64,000 bases of DNA from the NCBI RefSeq assembly GCF_900104335.1, contig NZ_FMXT01000001.1, forward strand, positions 682,001 through 746,000. Reading direction: 5' to 3'. The translations under genes were made by a program, and so were the position numbers. This DNA is from Pseudobutyrivibrio sp. YE44. Lineage in GTDB: Bacteria > Bacillota > Clostridia > Lachnospirales > Lachnospiraceae. Position 1 is the first letter of the stretch. Each line of letters opens with the position of its first letter. Under the pieces are notes generated by a model that searched no databases, was not told the DNA's origin, and worked only from the letters and a program-made list of their open reading frames with translations. Shown in pieces: positions 9,362-18,064 of the stretch.

Positions 9362-9587
9362 CCCCTTCGAATACTTCTAAGCTGCCGTCTTTACTAATAG
9401 CCATAACAGCTTTTTTTGTTTGTTCTATTTTTGAAGAGGCATGCTGTAATTCCTCCATGCCTGTTTTATACAAAGCAAAGGATTCATCCAGGGAAATATC
9501 TGAAGATTCCATTTTAGTGATAATATCCTCAAGGATTTCAAAGCTCTGCTCTATTGTTGTTTCGTTTTTTTCCTCTTTAGTACCCAC
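9354..9587 (-). CDS. xseB: Exodeoxyribonuclease VII small subunit
   Basis: A 77-residue helical protein with the XseB pattern SFEILEDIITKMESSDISLDE (first helix, cut here to its core) and a second helix around YKTGMEELQHASSKIEQTKKAV. It assembles with XseA into exonuclease VII, which degrades single-stranded DNA. It is 16 bases after xseA and overlaps ispA by eight bases. Confidence 0.93.
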   Translation of the reverse strand: MGTKEEKNETTIEQSFEILEDIITKMESSDISLDESFALYKTGMEELQHASSKIEQTKKAVMAISKDGSLEVFEGDE

Positions 9588-9603
9588 TTAAAATCTCCTA
9601 TGT

Positions 9604-10815
9604 TTAGTCTTTGTATGGTATAAGCTCTGTAATTTCAGTGTTTATTTGGCCATCCTTTATTCTGATTGAAAGACCATTTCCAACACTGAGCTGGTCAATA
9701 GAATCAACTCTTGTTCCAGAGTCGTCTGTTACATATCCAAAGCCTGTTGCCAGCTTTTTAGCCGGGGACAAGCCGTCTAATCTACCAGAAAGAGCTACTA
9801 ATCTATTGGAATATCTATCTAGCTTCGAATCCATAAGATTGTTTATAAGAAGACTTAAATGCTTAAACCTCTCCTCATTGGCCTTAATTTTATTTTCAGG
9901 TCTAAGAAGCTGAAGACGTTGCTTCATGCTCATCAAACGTTCTTCATAAGCCGTAATTTTGAAATCTAAATCTCTGTTAAGCTTGTCGGAATATCGTTCA
10001 AGCTTTCCAGCAAAATCCTGATATACAAAATTAGCCAACTCCGCCGCCTGGGATGGAGTGGCTGCTCTCTTATCTGCAACGAAGTCTGCAATGGTAAAAT
10101 CTGTTTCGTGACCAACTGCAGAAATAATAGGGGTGTTCGCTTTAAAAATTGCTCTAGCTACTGCCTCTTCGTTAAAGGCCCAAAGATCTTCGATTGAACC
10201 TCCACCTCTGCCGACTATAAGCACATCCAAATTCATTTCATCCAAGCGCTGTATACCCGAAATTATGGATGGCACCGCCCCTTCTCCTTGAACCTGTGCA
10301 GGATAAAGGATGATTGAAACAAAAGGATTACGAGTTTTGGAAACTCTTATAATATCGTGGACAGCCGCTCCAGTAGAGGCTGTAACCACACCGATTCTCA
10401 TTGCATGACTAGGAAGTGGCTTTTTGTACATTGGGTCAAACATACCACTTTCTTCAAGCTCCGCCTTAAGAGCTTCAAATCGCTGATATAAATCTCCAAC
10501 ACCAGCCAGCTCAATCTCATTAGCATAGACTTGATACTTGCCATGCGGACTGTACACTCCAACATATCCAGTGACAACAACCTGGTCACCATCCTTCATC
10601 TGGAATTTCAGACCCTTGGCTCTCTTTCCTGCAAACATAACGCAGGATATGGCCGACTTTTCATCCTTTAAAGTAAAGTAGATGTGGCCGGTATGATTGT
10701 ACTTGCAGTTACTAACCTCTCCTGAAAGAGATAGATTTCCAAGCATAAAATCATCAGCGAACATTCGCTCAATATAAGTATTTATTTGCGAAACACTATA
10801 TACATTTTTATTCAT
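9604..10815 (-). CDS. xseA: Exodeoxyribonuclease VII large subunit
   Basis: Catalytic subunit, 403 residues, with an N-terminal OB fold (about 5-100, starting VYSVSQINTYIERMF) and the ExoVII catalytic region with the conserved segments GVVTASTGAAVHDI, VGRGGGSIEDLWAFN and SAVGHETDFTIADFVAD, the last containing the active-site His/Asp pattern. The C-terminal portion is coiled coil for XseB binding. It overlaps nusB by one base, giving a coupled nusB-xseA-xseB unit. Confidence 0.95.
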   Translation of the reverse strand: MNKNVYSVSQINTYIERMFADDFMLGNLSLSGEVSNCKYNHTGHIYFTLKDEKSAISCVMFAGKRAKGLKFQMKDGDQVVVTGYVGVYSPHGKYQVYANEIELAGVGDLYQRFEALKAELEESGMFDPMYKKPLPSHAMRIGVVTASTGAAVHDIIRVSKTRNPFVSIILYPAQVQGEGAVPSIISGIQRLDEMNLDVLIVGRGGGSIEDLWAFNEEAVARAIFKANTPIISAVGHETDFTIADFVADKRAATPSQAAELANFVYQDFAGKLERYSDKLNRDLDFKITAYEERLMSMKQRLQLLRPENKIKANEERFKHLSLLINNLMDSKLDRYSNRLVALSGRLDGLSPAKKLATGFGYVTDDSGTRVDSIDQLSVGNGLSIRIKDGQINTEITELIPYKD

Positions 10816-11237
10816 TATACTAATTTAGCTAATGCACCATTAACGAAACCAGCTGAACTGTCTGTTCCAAACTCATCTGCAAGAGAAACTGCCTCGTTAA
10901 TTGCAACACCAACAGGAAGATTCTCAAACTTGATTTCGTAAAGTGCAAGTCTGATTAAGGTAAGATCAACCTTTGCCATACGAGTAGTCTTCCATCCATC
11001 TACAGACTTGTTAATTAAATCATCAATTTCTGGAAGCTTTGCAATAATAGCTTCTGACTTTGTCTTGATGTACTCCTCGTCCTCTGGAGTCTTATTGTTC
11101 TTAGCTAAGTCCTCAGTCTCAGCATTATTACGCCCCTCAAGGAAGGTGTTGATTACGTTATTCATCTCCTCTGTGTCGTGGAACTCGTTCATAAACACAG
11201 CCTTGAATACTTCTTTTCTTACTTCATGTCTATTCAT
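10815..11237 (-). CDS. nusB: Transcription antitermination factor NusB
   Basis: All-helical RNA-binding protein of 140 residues that, with NusE, builds the rRNA antitermination complex. The conserved C-terminal part is clear: RMAKVDLTLIRLALYEIKF and GVAINEAVSLADEFGTDSSAGFVNG (the last cut at its glycine). It follows the Asp23 gene after a 137-base gap that contains a hairpin, and its stop overlaps the xseA start. Confidence 0.95.
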   Translation of the reverse strand: MNRHEVRKEVFKAVFMNEFHDTEEMNNVINTFLEGRNNAETEDLAKNNKTPEDEEYIKTKSEAIIAKLPEIDDLINKSVDGWKTTRMAKVDLTLIRLALYEIKFENLPVGVAINEAVSLADEFGTDSSAGFVNGALAKLV

Positions 11238-11279
11238 AAAAATGATACTCCTGAAAAAACTTGTTTATAGAATAATATA

Positions 11280-11306
11280 GGGATGCTACCCACCTAGTAG
11301 CACCCC
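11280..11306 (-). terminator. Hairpin between asp23 and nusB, possible partial terminator
   Basis: Inverted repeat gggatgctac with gtagcacccc around a 6-7 base loop; one pair is a G-T wobble. On the - strand the tail is only weakly T-rich (tatattattc), so it may attenuate rather than fully stop transcription from asp23 into nusB. Confidence 0.4.
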
Positions 11307-11374
11307 ATAATTATACAATATTTTGCATAAAAAGTAACTATACAGAACTAATGAATTTCCTTATATAAGAAAAA

Positions 11375-11749
11375 TTAATTGCCTGAAACAGAAACTGTAG
11401 CGATTCTGATATCAACAGCTGTAACAACAAGACCTGTCATAGTCTCAACAGCCTGCTTTACCTTTTCCTGAACCATACCAGAAACCTTTGGAATCTCGTA
11501 GCCATACTTCATGTTGATAGCCATACGAACAACGATTTTGCCAGGCTCAGCATCTTCAACTCTAACAGCCTTAGCAAGCTTACCCTGTCCAGCCTTAGAG
11601 ATGTTGTCTGATGTAAGGTTACCAGCAAGCGATTCTACACCTTCTACCTCAACAGCACCGAGGCCTGCAATAATTCCAACAACCTCTTCGGAAATATTAA
11701 CACCACCGTCACCGTTTACATTTATAACAAAATTCTTATTCTCTGCCAT
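11375..11749 (-). CDS. Asp23/Gls24 family envelope stress protein (YqhY-like)
   Basis: A 124-residue protein with the Asp23 fold: the ISEEVVGIIAGLGAVEVEGVESLAG block (here given by its conserved ends), a central MAINMKYGYEIPKV strand and the VVTAVDIRIATVSV end. In Firmicutes the copy beside nusB corresponds to YqhY, linked to acetyl-CoA carboxylase and envelope homeostasis. Good ribosome binding site (GGAGG) before the ATG. Position as first gene of the nusB cluster supports the YqhY assignment; exact role is not established. Confidence 0.88.
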   Translation of the reverse strand: MAENKNFVINVNGDGGVNISEEVVGIIAGLGAVEVEGVESLAGNLTSDNISKAGQGKLAKAVRVEDAEPGKIVVRMAINMKYGYEIPKVSGMVQEKVKQAVETMTGLVVTAVDIRIATVSVSGN

Positions 11750-11790
11750 ATCTGCCTCCTAAATCTTATGGAAAAACTAGAGTAATTATA

Positions 11791-12507
11791 TCAATATCCA
11801 ACATTATTTACAACACCGACAGATACATAGTTATCTAAAATAGCTGCAAAGTCTGTTCCAGCCTCTGCCTCTGGTGTGTAAACGCCCTCCACCATGTATC
11901 TAAGGCCGCCATTCTCCAGTTCTTCAATCACGTTGTAGTGATCCTTGTAAAACATACCGACAGAAACCTTTCTATCATATAGTACACCTTTACAATCTGC
12001 TAAATCACAATCTGGGAAATTCACATTATGAATACACCCCTCAGGGAGCTTTTCATTTAAAAGCTTTTTTAATATCTCTCGAATATATTTATCAGTAACC
12101 GAATGATTGTGGCATCCTTCCGATAAAGCTATAGCATGATATCCCTGAAAGGCCGCCTCAAAAGCAGCTCCGGCAGTAGCCGAATATTGAATATCACTTG
12201 CCACATTAAACCCAAAATTAATACCAGACAAAACCACATCTGGTTTTTCAGGCATAACACTAAGACTGCCCACTCTAACGCAGTCGCCTGGTGTGCCACT
12301 ACAAGAATAAGCGTGGACTCCTGGAATTATAAAATCTTGGTAGGGAAATATATCTATAGCTGAATGAAGAGAAATACTATGACTTGCTGCACTTCTCTGA
12401 GACTCTGGTGCAACCACCCAAACCTCACCAAATTCTTTTGCTGCTTTGGCAAGGCGCACTATACCATCAGCCTCAATTCCATCATCATTTGTAATTAATA
12501 TTTTCAT
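11791..12507 (-). CDS. surE: 5'/3'-nucleotidase SurE
   Basis: Metal-dependent nucleoside monophosphate phosphatase of 238 residues. The N-terminal metal site ILITNDDGIEADGI (residues 3-16, Asp8-Asp9) is the SurE hallmark, followed by VVAPESQRSAASHSI and the conserved SGINFGFNVASDIQYSATAGAA region. It lies 41 bases upstream of the asp23 gene in the direction of reading and downstream of the dehydrogenase gene, possibly cotranscribed with both. Confidence 0.94.
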   Translation of the reverse strand: MKILITNDDGIEADGIVRLAKAAKEFGEVWVVAPESQRSAASHSISLHSAIDIFPYQDFIIPGVHAYSCSGTPGDCVRVGSLSVMPEKPDVVLSGINFGFNVASDIQYSATAGAAFEAAFQGYHAIALSEGCHNHSVTDKYIREILKKLLNEKLPEGCIHNVNFPDCDLADCKGVLYDRKVSVGMFYKDHYNVIEELENGGLRYMVEGVYTPEAEAGTDFAAILDNYVSVGVVNNVGY

Positions 12508-12542
12508 AACATCTCCTTAGACTTTAAATAATATCCGCTGTT

Positions 12543-13301
12543 TTATCCCAATTTTTTCTTTTGCTGTCTTCCTGTAAGCTTCAAAAGAATAGGATAAGGT
12601 GCCAAATGAGAAAATGTGGTAGCAAGCTTCATTCTAAAGGATGGAACTATAATAAGTTTGTTTCTATCCATTCCCTTTAAGGCCTCTGCCACACAAAACT
12701 CTGGAGATATCCCCTTTAAAGAAAAAACAACATCTGCTGTATCGTTAAACTCAGTATCTACTGGCCCTGGACAAAGCACACTAACCTTTACAGGACTTCC
12801 CTTTTCCTTAAGCTCCACCGCTACACCTCTGGTAAGACTAACAACATACGCCTTTGAGGCATAGTAGCCTGCCATATATGGCCCTCCTGGAAGAAGTCCC
12901 GCGGAACTTCCAACATTTAATATGTGGCCAGTTCCTGCCTGATGCATCTTTTGAAGCATTCCTTTGAAGAGAATATGCATGGCCACATCGTTTACCTTAA
13001 TCATTGATACTTCTTTATCCATGTCTGTATCAAGAAATGAGCCTGCGACTCCAAAGCCTGCATTATTAATGAATACATCAATCTGTGTATTCTCAAGTTT
13101 TTTCAATAGAGCAAAACAAGCCTTCTTTTTATTCAAGTCTGCTTCTATTATTTCAACAGGAACCTGAAGCTCTTCCTTTAATTCTTCCAAACGTTCTACT
13201 CGTCGTCCGGTGAGAATAAGACTATAACCTCTCTCGGCCAACTGTCTTGCAAACTCTCGTCCAATTCCTGAAGTAGCTCCAGTTATAAGTGCTGTTTTCA
13301 T
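12543..13301 (-). CDS. SDR family NAD(P)-dependent oxidoreductase
   Basis: Classical short-chain dehydrogenase/reductase of 252 residues. The cofactor motif TGATSGIG (about 7-14) is at the N-terminus, followed by NNAGFGVAG, the catalytic Ser in NVGSSAGLLPG and the YYASK catalytic Tyr/Lys pair (about 155-159). An Arg after the second strand (TGRRVERL) suggests NADP preference. It resembles the YqjQ/DltE-like SDR group acting on acyl or ketone substrates, but the substrate is unknown. It precedes surE with a 35-base gap. Confidence 0.88.
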   Translation of the reverse strand: MKTALITGATSGIGREFARQLAERGYSLILTGRRVERLEELKEELQVPVEIIEADLNKKKACFALLKKLENTQIDVFINNAGFGVAGSFLDTDMDKEVSMIKVNDVAMHILFKGMLQKMHQAGTGHILNVGSSAGLLPGGPYMAGYYASKAYVVSLTRGVAVELKEKGSPVKVSVLCPGPVDTEFNDTADVVFSLKGISPEFCVAEALKGMDRNKLIIVPSFRMKLATTFSHLAPYPILLKLTGRQQKKKLG

Positions 13302-13342
13302 AAGATAATTAATCTCCCTATTAATATATTGAAGTATTCCAA

Positions 13343-15193
13343 CTAACTCTTTTCTTTCCTAGCCCGCTTAGTCTCGTACATTTTTTCATCTGCCTCAACA
13401 AGGATTTTGTGCATATCAATATCATTTGTAAAGGTAGTAATATGCGTACCAATACTAGCGGCAACTTTAAAACCAAGGGCCTCGCTTTCCTTTGTAAGAA
13501 AGTCATCCACTTGTTGAATGATTGCCTTTGGATTGCAATCTCCAAAGATAAACTCCATCATTTCATCGCCACCAAAACGAACTCCTAATGCATCCTTTGG
13601 ACAATAAGTGGTAAGACCTTTTGCAACTGTTGCAATTGCTTTATCACCGCAGGAATGCCCTAGAGTATCATTAATTTGCTTCAGGCCATTTAAATCTGCC
13701 ATAAGAATGGTAAGTTGCATTCCTTCATAGGCAGGATCCAATCTCATTTCCTCAATTTTTGCTCTAAATGCAAGACGATTAAAAAGTCCAGTTAAAGCAT
13801 CATGCTGATACATTTCCTGAAGCTTATCTCTCAAGTGTTTCTGATAACGATTAATAACATAACCACCTAGCGCCATTCCGAAGAAATTTGTAATGCTTGG
13901 TGTCTTAGAATAATCAACAAGATCAAATCTTGGATATGTATAACATACAAAACCAGGAGCCTTTCCCATATATTCAAGGCAATTGAATACAAGTGGATAG
14001 CCCAGTTCCATAACATCATCTAGGTGAGGGATAATCTCCTCAGGATTGTAATGAGAAATTCTATCCTCTTCTATATAAGAATCATAAATTACGACCTTCT
14101 CACCTGGCTCAACATCCTCTAATAAGAAATTCTTTTCCAAGTCGAAGCAACTGTGCTCCACCACAATACACATGTTATCTGTAAGAGGATTTCGAATATA
14201 TTTCAAAGTCTCTTCTGGTGTCTGACCACCAATAATCTTTGAGGTATAGGTCTGCATAATATGTATATCATCCTGATGATGATAAAATCTGTTATTTAGA
14301 CCGCTTATTGCAGAAAGCAAATCTTGATTACAACGTGGGCAACCACAGGAATCATTAGCTATAAAGGTTGGAATAATCCATTTCTTCAAGTTCCTCTTTC
14401 CTTTAAACAAGGCAAAAACAACTTCTGCTATTGTCTTGGCCAATTCAATACTGTCGCATTTTGCTGTAGTAATGCCAGGTTTCGCCCAAAAGGCTTCATC
14501 CATACCATCAAAACCTGAGACAATACAATCACCTGGTATTTCCACTCCATCTGCCTGGAAAACATCAGCTACATTTATCGCCATAATGTCATTAGCGCAG
14601 ATTACTGCCTCTGGAAGTTCCTTTCTATTAAGAAGCTCTTCTGCAGCAGCACGGGCTGGCACAGACCAGAAATCACCATAGCTAAGCATACTGTCATCAT
14701 AGCTTATGCCATTTTCTGCAATTACCTTTTTAAAAACCTTTATTCTATCGTTGGAGAATTCGCTATCTCTCTTACCAGCCATAAAATGAGGCCTTGTTAC
14801 ATTATGGCGCTCAATAACATGACGCACTACTGCCTCAAAGCCTTTTGAGTAATCAAAACGTACTAAGGATGCATTGTCATAAACTCCATCGATGATTACA
14901 GAAGGCACATCCTTCGAATTAGCCTTATCAATAATTCCCTGAACAACCTCACGACTCTTAATCTTTTCATCCATAATAACAACTGCATCAACCTTGTCAT
15001 ATGGAATAAGATCAAACACTGCTACTTCAGGAACAATATCTCCCCCGTTACCAATTTCGGAATTTATAGCATATATAAATATTGCGCAGTTTTGGTCTTC
15101 AAGCAGCTTGTTTAGCTCTGTTATAAAGCTAAAAACTTGAGAGTCATATACACGATATGCACATAACGCCACAATCTTTTTACCGTTAATCAT
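13343..15193 (-). CDS. Diguanylate cyclase with N-terminal LacI-type ligand-binding domain
   Basis: A 616-residue protein with three parts. Residues about 5-285 resemble a periplasmic-binding-protein/LacI sugar-sensor domain (FSNDRIKVFKKVI, ICANDIMAINVADVFQ, IVSGFDGMDEAFWA). About 290-440 is a linker domain with a CGCPRC pair. About 455-616 is a GGDEF domain: DALTGLFNRLAFR, then FGGDEM, an active-site form with Met in the fifth place. No signal peptide or membrane helix is present, so the sensor should act in the cytoplasm on a small ligand, probably a sugar. The likely output is cyclic di-GMP; a PilZ receptor is encoded at 47199. Confidence 0.88.
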   Translation of the reverse strand: MINGKKIVALCAYRVYDSQVFSFITELNKLLEDQNCAIFIYAINSEIGNGGDIVPEVAVFDLIPYDKVDAVVIMDEKIKSREVVQGIIDKANSKDVPSVIIDGVYDNASLVRFDYSKGFEAVVRHVIERHNVTRPHFMAGKRDSEFSNDRIKVFKKVIAENGISYDDSMLSYGDFWSVPARAAAEELLNRKELPEAVICANDIMAINVADVFQADGVEIPGDCIVSGFDGMDEAFWAKPGITTAKCDSIELAKTIAEVVFALFKGKRNLKKWIIPTFIANDSCGCPRCNQDLLSAISGLNNRFYHHQDDIHIMQTYTSKIIGGQTPEETLKYIRNPLTDNMCIVVEHSCFDLEKNFLLEDVEPGEKVVIYDSYIEEDRISHYNPEEIIPHLDDVMELGYPLVFNCLEYMGKAPGFVCYTYPRFDLVDYSKTPSITNFFGMALGGYVINRYQKHLRDKLQEMYQHDALTGLFNRLAFRAKIEEMRLDPAYEGMQLTILMADLNGLKQINDTLGHSCGDKAIATVAKGLTTYCPKDALGVRFGGDEMMEFIFGDCNPKAIIQQVDDFLTKESEALGFKVAASIGTHITTFTNDIDMHKILVEADEKMYETKRARKEKS

Positions 15194-15330
15194 TTGTTAC
15201 ACCCCAAAACATATTCTTCCAAATATTTAACAGATTAATTCTACAGCAAGATTATGTATTTTTTGTTAGTTTTAATCCTAATATTTGATATTCCCTCTGA
15301 TTTAATCATACAAGAATGAATATTACTAAT

Positions 15331-15374
15331 CAATATAAAAAGACTGTGGATTTTCTCCCCTTAAATCCACAGTC
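15331..15374 (-). terminator. Rho-independent terminator after metQ
   Basis: Perfect 12-bp stem gactgtggattt (15342-15353) with aaatccacagtc (15363-15374) and a 9-base loop, followed on the - strand by TTTTTATATTG. It ends the metNIQ transcript. Confidence 0.88.
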
Positions 15375-15424
15375 CTTGTAATAATTCTAGTCGTTTATTT
15401 CAGCCATATATAAATGTATTTTTC

Positions 15425-16285
15425 TTAGAATGGAACTACTGCACCATCATAAGTTTTTTCAATGTAAGACTTGATTTCATCAGACTTAAGTACCTCTACA
15501 AGAGCCTTGATTCCATCATTGTTTTCATTTCCTTCTGCAACAGCAATGATATTTACATATGTCTTTGCAGCCTCAGAATCAGCAGCCTCAAATGCGATAG
15601 CATCCTTTGCCACTGAGAAACCAGCCTCAAGTGCATAGTTACCATTTAATACTACAAATGCAACCTCTTCCTTAACACGAGCAACCTGTGCTGCCTCAAG
15701 CTCTTCAAACTTGATGTTGTGAGGATTTTCTGTAATATCATTTACAGTTGCTGTAAGGCCTGCACCATCCTTGAGAGTGAGTAAGCCATTGTCCTGAAGA
15801 AGAAGAAGTGCTCTAGCCTCGTTTGTTGTATCGTTAGGAACTGCAATAGTATCACCATCAGCGATATCATCAAGAGATGTCTTCTGACCTGGATAAATTC
15901 CAAATGGCTCATAGTGGATTCCACCAGCATCTACAAGATGTGTGCCCTGCTCCTCGTTAAAGCTATCAAGATATGGAACATGCTGGAAATAGTTTGCATC
16001 AAACTCCCCAGACTCTACTACAAGGTTTGGCTGAACATAATCGTCAAATACTGTAACCTGAAGGTCATAACCCTTATCTGCTAAGAGAGGCTTAGCCTGC
16101 TCTAAAATTTCTGCATGAGGTGTTGCTGAAGCTGCAACAGTAATTGGTGTAAGATCCTCAGATGATGCTGTTGTCTCCTCAGCATTTGAAGAATCTGTTG
16201 CTTCAGTATTAGAAGAGCCGCAACCAGTAAGTGCTGCAAGTGTAAGTGTTGTTCCAAGAATTGCTGCTAAAATTTTCTTTGTCAT
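15425..16285 (-). CDS. metQ: Methionine-binding lipoprotein MetQ
   Basis: NlpA/MetQ family solute-binding lipoprotein. The start is set at 16285 because the ribosome binding site AAGGAG lies nine bases upstream of that ATG; the frame is open further upstream but those starts have no site. The signal peptide ends in the lipobox LTGC (Cys22). The mature protein has the family pattern PHAEILEQAKPLLADKG, FDANYFQHVPYLDSF and KTYDGAVVPF at the C-terminus. Third gene of metN-metI-metQ. Binds L-methionine, possibly also D-methionine. Confidence 0.95.
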   Translation of the reverse strand: MTKKILAAILGTTLTLAALTGCGSSNTEATDSSNAEETTASSEDLTPITVAASATPHAEILEQAKPLLADKGYDLQVTVFDDYVQPNLVVESGEFDANYFQHVPYLDSFNEEQGTHLVDAGGIHYEPFGIYPGQKTSLDDIADGDTIAVPNDTTNEARALLLLQDNGLLTLKDGAGLTATVNDITENPHNIKFEELEAAQVARVKEEVAFVVLNGNYALEAGFSVAKDAIAFEAADSEAAKTYVNIIAVAEGNENNDGIKALVEVLKSDEIKSYIEKTYDGAVVPF

Positions 16286-16334
16286 AATCATAATCTCCTT
16301 TTCTGTAAATAAATTCTGCCCTATACCCTTATTA

Positions 16335-17003
16335 TTATTTCTTTTTATGGTCAAGTGTTTTTGCTATTGCCATTCCACTGTTCTGGAAAATCTGGAACAA
16401 AACAATAAGTAAAACAACTGTGACAATCATTATATCTGTCTGATATCTGTAGTAACCGTAACGAACTGCTATATCTCCCAATCCGCCACCTCCAACGGTA
16501 CCAGCCATTGCTGAATAACCAAGCACTGTTCCAAGGGCGATTGTAGCGTTTGTAATAAGTGAAGTTCTTGCCTCTGGTAAAAGAACTCTAAATACAATTT
16601 GTGCATTTGAAGCCCCCATTGATTTGGCCGCTTCAACAACACCTGCATCCACTTCCTTCAAGGAAGCCTCTACCATTCTTGCAATGTATGGAGCTGCTGA
16701 AATTACAAGAGGAACTATTGTGGCTGTACTACCATATGATTTACCAACAACGAGTCGCGTGAGTGGTATTAATAAAATAAGTAAAATCAAAAATGGTACT
16801 GAACGAACCACATTAGAAACAGCGTCTAAAACTTTGTACAAAACTGGATTTGGTTTTAATCCATCTTTATCAGAAATTGTAAGTAATACTCCCATAGGAA
16901 GTCCCAAGAGATATCCTAAAAATGTGGAAGCAACACTCATATATATTGTCTGAAGTATTCCTTCTAAAATCATATTTGTAACTTGGCTATCCCACATAAT
17001 CAT
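16335..17003 (-). CDS. metI: Methionine ABC transporter permease MetI
   Basis: Membrane subunit of 222 residues with about five helices and the permease loop EAAKSMGASNAQIVFRVLLPEA (core EAAxxxGA). The ending GYYRYQTDIMIVTVVLL is typical of MetI. Its start overlaps the end of metN by 17 bases; an alternative ATG six bases further in would give the same protein minus two residues. Confidence 0.95.
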   Translation of the reverse strand: MIMWDSQVTNMILEGILQTIYMSVASTFLGYLLGLPMGVLLTISDKDGLKPNPVLYKVLDAVSNVVRSVPFLILLILLIPLTRLVVGKSYGSTATIVPLVISAAPYIARMVEASLKEVDAGVVEAAKSMGASNAQIVFRVLLPEARTSLITNATIALGTVLGYSAMAGTVGGGGLGDIAVRYGYYRYQTDIMIVTVVLLIVLFQIFQNSGMAIAKTLDHKKK

Positions 17004-17787
17004 CTACCTCAACTTTCTCAATTCTTTCAGCTTTTGAATGATGCTTTGGAAGCTGACTATCACCATCTATCCAAAAGTATTTGTCCTCAGGAAGTCCTAC
17101 CTCCCCAATCTTTCCGCTGGCTACTAGCTGTCCATCCTCAAGCACTGCAACCTTATTACAGATTGCTTTCACCACTGACATCTGATGAGTGATGATGACT
17201 ATTGTAATGCCATACTCTTTGTTAATCTGCTTTAACAAAGAAAGAATAGACGCTGTAGTCTGTGGATCAAGAGCTGATGTTGCCTCATCACAAAGAAGAA
17301 TCTTTGGATTTGTAGAAAGAGCTCTTGCAATTGCAACTCTTTGCTGCTGTCCACCTGAAAGCTGTGAAGGGTATGCCTTTGCCTTATCTTCTAGTCCTAC
17401 CTTTGCAAGTAATTCAAAAGCCTTTTTTCTAGCTACATTCTTCTTAACTCCCTGTAGTGTAAGTGGAAAGATAATGTTATCAATTACACTTTTTTGCTGA
17501 AGAAGATTGAAATGCTGGAAAATCATTGAAATATCCTGGCGCTCTTTTCTAAGCTCCTTGTCATTTAACTGACCAAGCTCCTTTCCCTCTACGATTACCT
17601 GACCACTTGTGGGTCTTTCAAGATAGTTCAAACATCGAATGAGAGTACTTTTGCCGGCACCAGACATTCCGATAATTCCATAGATATCTCCCTTTTCGAT
17701 GTTTAGGTTAATATCCTTTAAAGCTTCTACCTGATTGTCTTTTCCAACAAAGCTTTTACACAAATTTCTGATTTCTATTTCGTACAT
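16987..17787 (-). CDS. metN: Methionine ABC transporter ATPase MetN, short form
   Basis: ATPase of the methionine importer. Walker A GMSGAGKST (about 39-47), signature LSGGQQQR, Walker B ILLCDEATSALD and the H-loop IITHQMS are intact. At 266 residues it is shorter than the usual 330-350 of MetN because the C-terminal NIL (ACT-like) domain is missing. In E. coli that domain binds methionine and shuts the transporter, so feedback here would have to act elsewhere, for example through the leader region just upstream. First structural gene of the operon. Confidence 0.94.
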   Translation of the reverse strand: MYEIEIRNLCKSFVGKDNQVEALKDINLNIEKGDIYGIIGMSGAGKSTLIRCLNYLERPTSGQVIVEGKELGQLNDKELRKERQDISMIFQHFNLLQQKSVIDNIIFPLTLQGVKKNVARKKAFELLAKVGLEDKAKAYPSQLSGGQQQRVAIARALSTNPKILLCDEATSALDPQTTASILSLLKQINKEYGITIVIITHQMSVVKAICNKVAVLEDGQLVASGKIGEVGLPEDKYFWIDGDSQLPKHHSKAERIEKVEVDDYVG

Positions 17788-17820
17788 ACGAATTATTTCC
17801 TCTTTTCTGATTGAATTTTG

Positions 17821-17865
17821 GCAATAAAATAGCCATTGCCTAAGTTTTACTCCCAGGCAATGGCT
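17821..17865 (-). terminator. Attenuator-type terminator before metN
   Basis: Stem of 10 bp: 17856-17865 with 17831-17840, 15-base loop, then ATTTTATT on the - strand. It lies between the leader ORF stop (17882) and the metN start (17787), so it must be read through for the operon to be expressed. The loop and the inner three bases of the ascending arm (17850-17858) are perfectly complementary to 17937-17945 in the leader ORF, giving a competing structure. Confidence 0.75.
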
Positions 17866-17945
17866 TAATAATCAGTGCTAACTAATCATCATACGCAGGC
17901 GCAAGACAAAGAGCCATGCACCCATCAGCCTTAAACGCCTGGGAG
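17850..17945 (-). promoter_or_regulatory. Predicted antiterminator helix of the metNIQ leader
   Basis: Nine-base perfect complement: ctcccaggc at 17850-17858 (+ strand) and gcctgggag at 17937-17945. Seven of nine pairs are G-C. In the transcript the upstream strand lies inside codons 19-22 of the methionine-rich leader ORF and the downstream strand takes the loop plus three bases of the terminator stem, so helix and terminator exclude each other. A second, local pairing (17936-17941 with 17896-17901, six pairs) could hold the upstream strand when no ribosome is stalled. Structure is seen; the role is inferred. Confidence 0.65.
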
Positions 17946-18001
17946 AATAGCATTCGGAACATGCACATGTACATCATTGTCATATTCTTTATTTTCTTCA
18001 T
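17882..18001 (-). CDS. Methionine-rich leader peptide of metNIQ (39 aa)
   Basis: Small ORF starting ATG at 18001 with a strong ribosome binding site (AAGGAG, nine bases upstream) and ending TAG at 17882-17884. Methionine occupies positions 1, 7, 9, 10, 12, 14, 17 and 29: six of residues 7-17, start excluded, which is far above the usual 2-3 per cent. It sits between a consensus promoter and an attenuator-type terminator in front of the methionine importer. The simplest reading is a ribosome-mediated attenuation leader in which scarce charged tRNA-Met stalls ribosomes at codons 7-14 and lets the antiterminator form. The tail also holds Cys28 and Cys32 and ends AYDD, so a function for the peptide itself is not excluded. 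Confidence 0.8.
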   Translation of the reverse strand: MKKIKNMTMMYMCMFRMLFSQAFKADGCMALCLAPAYDD

Positions 18002-18064
18002 AATGTCTTGCTCCTTTCCTTGTAAGAAACTGTACAAATTTTCTTACACAATTAAGATGACTAT

